From assembly GCA_947561585.1 (NCBI GenBank), contig CANNZV010000326.1, positions 59,710 through 123,709 on the forward strand: a DNA stretch of 64,000 bases. The letters run 5' to 3'. Made by a program: the position numbers and the translations under genes. Below are positions 58,806-64,000 of this stretch, in pieces; within the stretch, counting starts at the first letter, position 1; every line of letters starts with the position of its first letter. Origin of the DNA: Caprella mutica (taxonomy: Eukaryota > Arthropoda > Malacostraca > Amphipoda > Caprellidae). The notes beneath the pieces were generated by a model. It was not told where the DNA came from. It ran no database searches and was given only the letters and a program-made list of their open reading frames with translations.

Positions 58806-59613
58806 AAGATAGGGTGTAGCCATAGAAGATAAAGTTATGGTGGGGCCATAGAAGATAAAGTTATGGTGGAGCCATAGAAGATGAAGTTATGGTGGGGCCA
58901 TAGAAGATGAAGTTATGATGGGGCCATAGAAGATGAAGTTATGGTGGAGCCATAGAAGATAAAGTTATGGTGGGGCCATAGAAGATAAAGTTATGGTGGA
59001 GCCATAGAAGATGAAGTTATGGTGGGGCCATAGAAGATGAAGTTATGGTGGGGCCATAGAAGATGAAGTTATGGTGGGGCCATAGAAGATGAAGTTATGG
59101 TGGGGCCATAGAAGATGAAGTTATGGTGGGGCCATAGAAGATGAAGTTATGGTGGGGCCATAGAAGATGAAGTTATGGTGGGGCCATAGAAGATGAAGTT
59201 ATGGTGGGGCCATAGAAGATGAAGTTATGGTGGAGCCATAGAAGATGAAGTTATGGTGGAGCCATAGAAGATGAAGTTATGGTGGGGCCATAGAAGATGA
59301 AGTTATGGTGTAGCCATAGAAGATGAAGTTATGGTGGAGCCATAGAAGATGAAGTTATGGTGTAGCCATAGATGATAAAGTTATGGTGGAGCCATAGAAG
59401 ATGAAGTTATGGTGTAGCCATAGAAGATGAAGTTATGGTGGAGCCATAGAAGATGAAGTTATGTGGAGCCATAGAAGATGAAGTTATGGTGGGGCCATAG
59501 AAGATGAAGTTATGGTGGGGCCATAGAAGATGAAGTTATGGTGATGCCATAGAAGATAAAGTTATGGTGGAGCCATAGAAGATGAAGTTATGGTGATGCC
59601 ATAGAAGATGAAG
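58806..59613 (-). repeat. 26-bp minisatellite, same unit as 1.9-2.9 kb but inverted
   Basis: About 31 copies of a 26-bp unit with core CATAGAAGATGAAGTTATGG then tggggc. This is the reverse complement of the unit in the array at 1895-2900, with ATGAAGTT as the commonest form instead of ATAAAGTT. Variants are tggagc, tgtagc and tgatgc; the last two cluster toward the right end. Confidence 0.96.
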
Positions 59614-60149
59614 TTGGGGTCTTCTTTAATATCTTCATCCACGCCACAAAAACATATAATTTGAACATTATAGAACATTAATTTGGTGATTTAAATTATC
59701 GGAATACAATATATATTTGTTTCAAAATTATTTATTTTAGTTGAAAATCGTTAGTGAACTTCGCTGATTATATGAATTATGAAGGGTTATGCTAGTTAAT
59801 TTATAAAATGTTCTTTAGTGGTAAAAAGGAGTATGAAAATCCAGTTGATATAAATATCCAGATACGAAAAACCATTCATAATTTATACATCTTCAAACTC
59901 GCTTCACCACGAAAAGCCATTCAATATCACGAATTTTTTCAGTTATAAAAGTGCTATGAAAAGCCATTCAGTTATGTGAAAAGTCATCACTCGTCAAGAG
60001 CAGTTCAGTTATGATTATATAGCAGAGTTCTTTTTTCAGAATTCACAAGAACCGCAACTTGGAACTCCTTTGACAGTAATAAATCACACAAAATGTTATC
60101 ATCGTTATAGGAGAATTTGGTGGGAAAAGCTGTAGTACGGGTCATTGTG
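59614..60149. other. AT-rich spacer
   Basis: CCATTCA words recur near 59870-59970 (gaaaaaccattcat, gaaaagccattca), a possible short degenerate repeat. Nothing else was recognised. Confidence 0.4.
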
Positions 60150-60340
60150 CAGTAACTGGGTCAGATTGACCACAAATTGACCAGCATTAATTAAAAGTAT
60201 CACTTTGATTATTAAATGGGTCATATTGACCAGCGTCCAAAGTATCACTTTGATTGCTATGTGGGTCATATTGACCAGCATTAAAAGTATCACTTTAATA
60301 ACTATGTGGGTGATATTGACCAGCATTAAAAGTATCACCT
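60150..60340 (+). repeat. 45-bp tandem repeat carrying GGTCAnnnTGACC palindromes
   Basis: About four copies. GGTCATATTGACC or a one-base variant starts at 60159, 60219, 60264 and 60309. Between them lies AGCATTAAAAGTATCACTTT. The last two spacings are exactly 45 bp; the first is 60 bp, so the first copy is irregular. Confidence 0.85.
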
Positions 60341-61708
60341 TATATGGGCCACTTATAACTGTTTCTTTTTAGTGTAGTTTTGAGAATTATTGTTTAACCT
60401 CTGAGCAATGAATTCTCTAATTAAATTTTATCAAAATGAAGTAAGGTACTTGAGAAATTTAAATTGAGAAAATAATATGATAACAGATATTTAAGATCTC
60501 TATCCAGTGTATTTTTATTAAAATGAATGAAAACGCGAATTTCTATGAAATGGATTTTGGTGATATAAAAAAAAAAAGATTAACATGAAAATAAAATTTT
60601 ATAAAATCGGTTTTTGACATGGAAACTAACTGATGGTTAAAGTCAACTACATATCTATTGAACATTCATAGGAACACATGTAAAATATCTAATTGTACAT
60701 TATTACTAGTGAGTGTGAGTACGTACTGTATGTATCACTATAGTTAGAAGTAACACTTTATGATGGTTCACTTCCGTGGGTCCTTTGACTCCCTGCTAGT
60801 CAGACGTGACCGCCTAGCGTGACCTTTTGGAATTCTTAAATTCTCACATTTTACGGCACTTTATCAAAACATCATTCTTAATAAGCTTTTTTTAGAAACC
60901 AAGGAAAGCGTTTAAGGTAGCGGTACTAAGCGCATATGGAGCGTATGTACGCCGCTATATGTGAGTTGCGTACGGTTGAACACTCTCTTGAACTCTTTTT
61001 GTCGCGGTGAAATGGAGGAAAATGAACCAGAAATAGTTAAAAAGAAGTTAGAAAATAGGAGTTATAGCTAATAAAAAGAGTATGAATGTGGATGATATCA
61101 TGGATATTTATCAAAAATTTAAAAAATGGTAAATTTCAAATGTTGAACGCATGATCGAGTGTAGAATTTTATATACATTTATGTTCATATCATAATTATG
61201 AATTTATATTTTATATTATGAGCAATTATATTTTATATATAATCAATTATAAAGTAAATACCTTATCAAAAGTTTATGAACGTGATAATTATCCCATTTA
61301 TAAATTATAAAAATTGTGCCTATTCATATATTTGATAAAAAAAAACCGAACAATTTTCAGCTATCTTTATATTGTTTTTAATGGGAGACACATTTTACTA
61401 TTTAATATAATATTCTAAATGATCTCCTTCACTCTCAGATCATTCATAGCAGTTGCTACCATAGTAAGTTCCTACCTAGGCCAACACTGTGTCATGTGAC
61501 CGGATATAAGAAATGGTTAGCCTCTCCTGGAGCAATAACTTAAAAACCAACAATTTTCCCCGTCACCCAAAGAAATATTTCCGTCGATTAGACTCGAGAA
61601 CTCACTCATAAATCCCGTGCTGGCTGCTGCTCATTAATTATCCTCATGTAAATTAATGAGCAATGACTTGGATAGATTTTACAGTGGATAAATGAACTAC
61701 GTACAGTG
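60341..61708. other. AT-rich intergenic sequence
   Basis: Nothing recognised. Confidence 0.5.
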
Positions 61709-62261
61709 CACTATATTGTACTCACTGTGCACTATATTGTACTCACTGTGCACTATATTGTACTCACTGTGTACTATATTGTACTCACTGTGCACTATAT
61801 TGTACTCACTGTGCACTATATTGTACTCACTGTGCACTGTATTACACACACTGTGCACTATATTGTACACACTGTGCACTATATTGTACTCACTGTGCAC
61901 TATATTGTACTCACTGTGTACTATATTGTACTCACTGTGCACTATATTGTACTCACTGTGCACTGTATTACACACACTGTGCACTATATTGTACACACTG
62001 TGCACTATATTGTACTCACTGTGCACTATATTGTACTCACTGTGTACTATATTGTACTCACTGTGCACTATATTGTACTCACTGTGCACTATATTGTACT
62101 CACTGTGCACTATATTGCACACACTGTGCACTATATTGTACTCACTGTGCACTATATTGTACTCATTGTGCACTATATTGTACTCACTGTGCACTATATT
62201 GTACCCACTGTGCACTATATTGTACTCACTGTGCACTATATTGTACTCACTGTGCACTATG
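61709..62261 (+). repeat. 21-bp minisatellite (CTGTGCACTATATTGTACTC)
   Basis: About 26 copies of CTGTGCACTATATTGTACTC plus a. Two identical blocks of variants (gcactgtattacacacac then gtacacac) occur 126 bp (six units) apart at about 61836 and 61962. This shows local segmental duplication. The 21-bp period keeps frames open on both strands; they are artefacts. Confidence 0.96.
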
Positions 62262-63883
62262 TAAAAATGAAAGGTATTATTTAAACTATATTATATTTTT
62301 ATATCTACATCCGGTCAGGTATGGTAAAGACTTTTAACTTGCAAAATATTTTCTTTGATCTTTTTACGTATGTTCGTATGTTTGTTGCTGGTTTTCTCTT
62401 TATTGCGTCTAAGTTAAGGAAAATAGTGGAAATAGATTTAGAGTTAACTTAATTCAAATTTAGTTTCAGTGTTTAGAGCCAGTGAATCATCTTTGGATTT
62501 TATTTCATCATTTTATTAACGTTTTCTGTTTCTTTTCAGAATGGACGAAAATCTACGAAAAATCTTCAGATCACCCCTTAACATCAATTGAAATGAACGG
62601 TATATCGTTGCAACTCTCGTCAGTACGTCATCTTCCATTGTCGAATGTGGCTATAAATCAAAGGAAATTTGAAACTTTACCGCGCAATTAAAACATTACG
62701 AGAGTTTATAGACTGCGCAAGCGTCACTCTCACAAAGATAAATCATAAGTAACGATATTCGGGACAGAGCTAGAGAACCGATCTTGTAATTATCAATTTA
62801 CAGTTATTGAGAATTAATTAGCCATGACTTAAATTGATACTAATAACACTTTGATGATGATAAATCTAATATACCTATCTGATAATCAGTGCATAATCAG
62901 TTTTCTTGAATGATGAATTTGATTTAAAAGGACTTCTTTTTAGATTGTCAAACCTTCACAGAATTGTAATTTGTTTCGGGAAGTATTTAAATGGCTTAAT
63001 GGGGCTCAGTTTAGTCGTCTAAACTCTAAAGCCCGCCTCCGTGACTGTGACGATGGATGTGGAGGAGAACATTAAAATTTAGTTTTCCCTAATAGAGGAA
63101 AACACTCAAAAATTATCTTACCTCATTACCTAAGAGCCATCTGGTGATAAAAAATTGTCGTTCTGACCATTATTTGACATCCTACTTATCAGTCTGAGTG
63201 ATGATTTCTATGACTTTTGAATGCAGAGAGTCAAAAAAACAAATTAGCAGGTACATTCACATCCGTTGATTTTCCCTAGTTCATAAAGTCAAGTATTAGA
63301 AATAAAAATGACATCATAGAAATAGCATTTCAACCAGTTTCAAACAATGTATAAATGTTGAAGATACACGTGATCAATGAAACAACAAGGAATGGGATCT
63401 TGAACAATAATTTCAATCTTGATCATTGAACTGTCTTGTTGAGCCGAATTTAGTCAAAGCTTCAGATTCACTAAATTCTATCTATGTAAGTACCTAGGTA
63501 TTTGTTGGCATACTAACCTGCATCCAAATATCAGCACAAATTGTTACATAATTATGAAGGCATTACAATATTTAATTTGAACCCAAGAGCGAAAACTTCA
63601 AAAAATCTCAAGATAGTTAAGGCAACGATATTAACCAGACTCCCCACGGAACCCAGAGACTCTGGTTTCCCGAAAGATAGGAGCCGCCCGTCGAGTCCGT
63701 CTTCGAAGGCTTATGAGACAGGTATCAAATTTTGGTATTACTCGAAGCTAATGCAAGGATATTTTACACAAGAAACCACACTTATGATAGACAGATATGA
63801 CCTCAAACTTCTGAAATTTTCATTATGGGCATATAATTATGACGGCACCACGTTCAACAGAAATCGTATCCTCTTGGTCATGA
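62262..63883. other. Intergenic sequence with two weak coding-like patches
   Basis: Weak coding-like patches occur at 62540-62689 (see candidate exon) and 63541-63900. The latter is a 119-codon frame without an ATG start whose middle is GC-richer, with RLPTEPRDSGFPKDRSRPSS near 63632-63691, and which runs into the final repeat. Neither matches a family I know. Confidence 0.35.
62540..62691 (+). other. Candidate terminal exon (unproven)
   Basis: A pyrimidine-rich tract ending TTTCTGTTTCTTTTCAG at 62523-62539 is a near-ideal splice acceptor. It is followed by about 49 open codons beginning WTKIYEKSSDHPLTSIEMNG and ending QRKFETLPRN with TAA at 62689-62691. The alternative frame with ATG right after the acceptor closes after 16 codons. 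No homology was recognised and no upstream exon is evident, so this is only a candidate. Confidence 0.2.
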
Positions 63884-64000
63884 GGATCATAGGTAGATAG
63901 TGTTTCAATGGTAAGATCATAGATAGATAGTTTTTCATTAGTAGGATCATAGGTAGATAGTGTTTCAATGGTAAGATCATAGGTAGATAGTGTTTCAATG
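63884..64000 (+). repeat. 30-bp tandem repeat running off the window end
   Basis: About four copies of a 30-bp unit containing GATCATAGGTAGATAGTGTT then tcaatggtaa. The first copies are slightly diverged (gagg, tttttcattagt). The array continues beyond the window. Confidence 0.9.

Overview
The window is nuclear DNA from an animal, most likely an aquatic invertebrate. It is AT-rich, has no bacterial-style operons, and carries Tc1/mariner and non-LTR retrotransposon remnants, foldback (MITE-like) elements and a tRNA-derived SINE-like element. At 3.89-4.24 kb there is also a dispersed repeat of a type I recall from many marine animal genomes. I cannot name the species. No intact host protein gene could be supported: almost every long open frame is a read-through of a tandem repeat whose unit lacks stop codons, often in several frames on both strands.

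Tandem repeats dominate. I count about 26 minisatellite arrays with units of 12 to 45 bp, nearly all different in sequence, covering by my rough sum about 22 kb (a third of the window). From left to right: 26 bp (1.9-2.9 kb), 22 and 21 bp (6.5-7.15), 12 bp (7.9-8.7), 30 bp (10.9-13.6), 22/23 bp (14.8-17.06), 30 bp (19.3), 22 bp (21.6-22.1), 21 bp (23.2-25.15), 28/33 bp (25.6-26.4), 16 bp (28.8-30.26), 26 bp (33.45-33.6), 39 bp (33.7-34.4), 31 bp (36.0-36.5), 34 bp (38.9-39.2), 23 bp (39.9-43.1, the largest), about 40 bp (43.3-43.6), 42 bp (45.2-45.8), 24 bp (45.9-47.1), 35 bp (47.65-48.06), 40 bp (50.55-50.84), 21 bp (54.3-54.9), 26 bp (58.8-59.6, the same unit as the first array but inverted), 45 bp (60.15-60.34), 21 bp (61.7-62.26) and 30 bp (63.9 to the window end). 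Several have higher-order structure: 120 bp in the 12-bp array, and 690 bp in both the 22/23-bp and the 23-bp arrays.

Three areas hold broken transposon genes. At 17.48-18.22 kb a mariner-type transposase is split into two inverted halves. At 36.55-37.02 kb lies the C-terminal half of another mariner-type transposase on the minus strand. At 37.1-38.82 kb a third, plus-strand copy is interrupted by a minus-strand reverse transcriptase fragment, a nested insertion. Palindromic elements occur at 1.26, 4.56, 19.4, 20.1, 20.9, 22.5-22.96, 26.64-26.86, 35.0-35.2, 49.16-49.41 and 58.2-58.52 kb, and several belong to shared families. The remaining sequence is AT-rich and featureless to the eye.

The best candidates for something unusual are the density and variety of the minisatellites and their recurring short palindromic ACTGT/ACAGT cores. 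Next are the 26-bp unit present at both ends of the window in opposite orientation, the long frame-preserving array at 10.95-12.45 kb that reads as a ten-residue peptide repeat, and the nested or inverted transposons.
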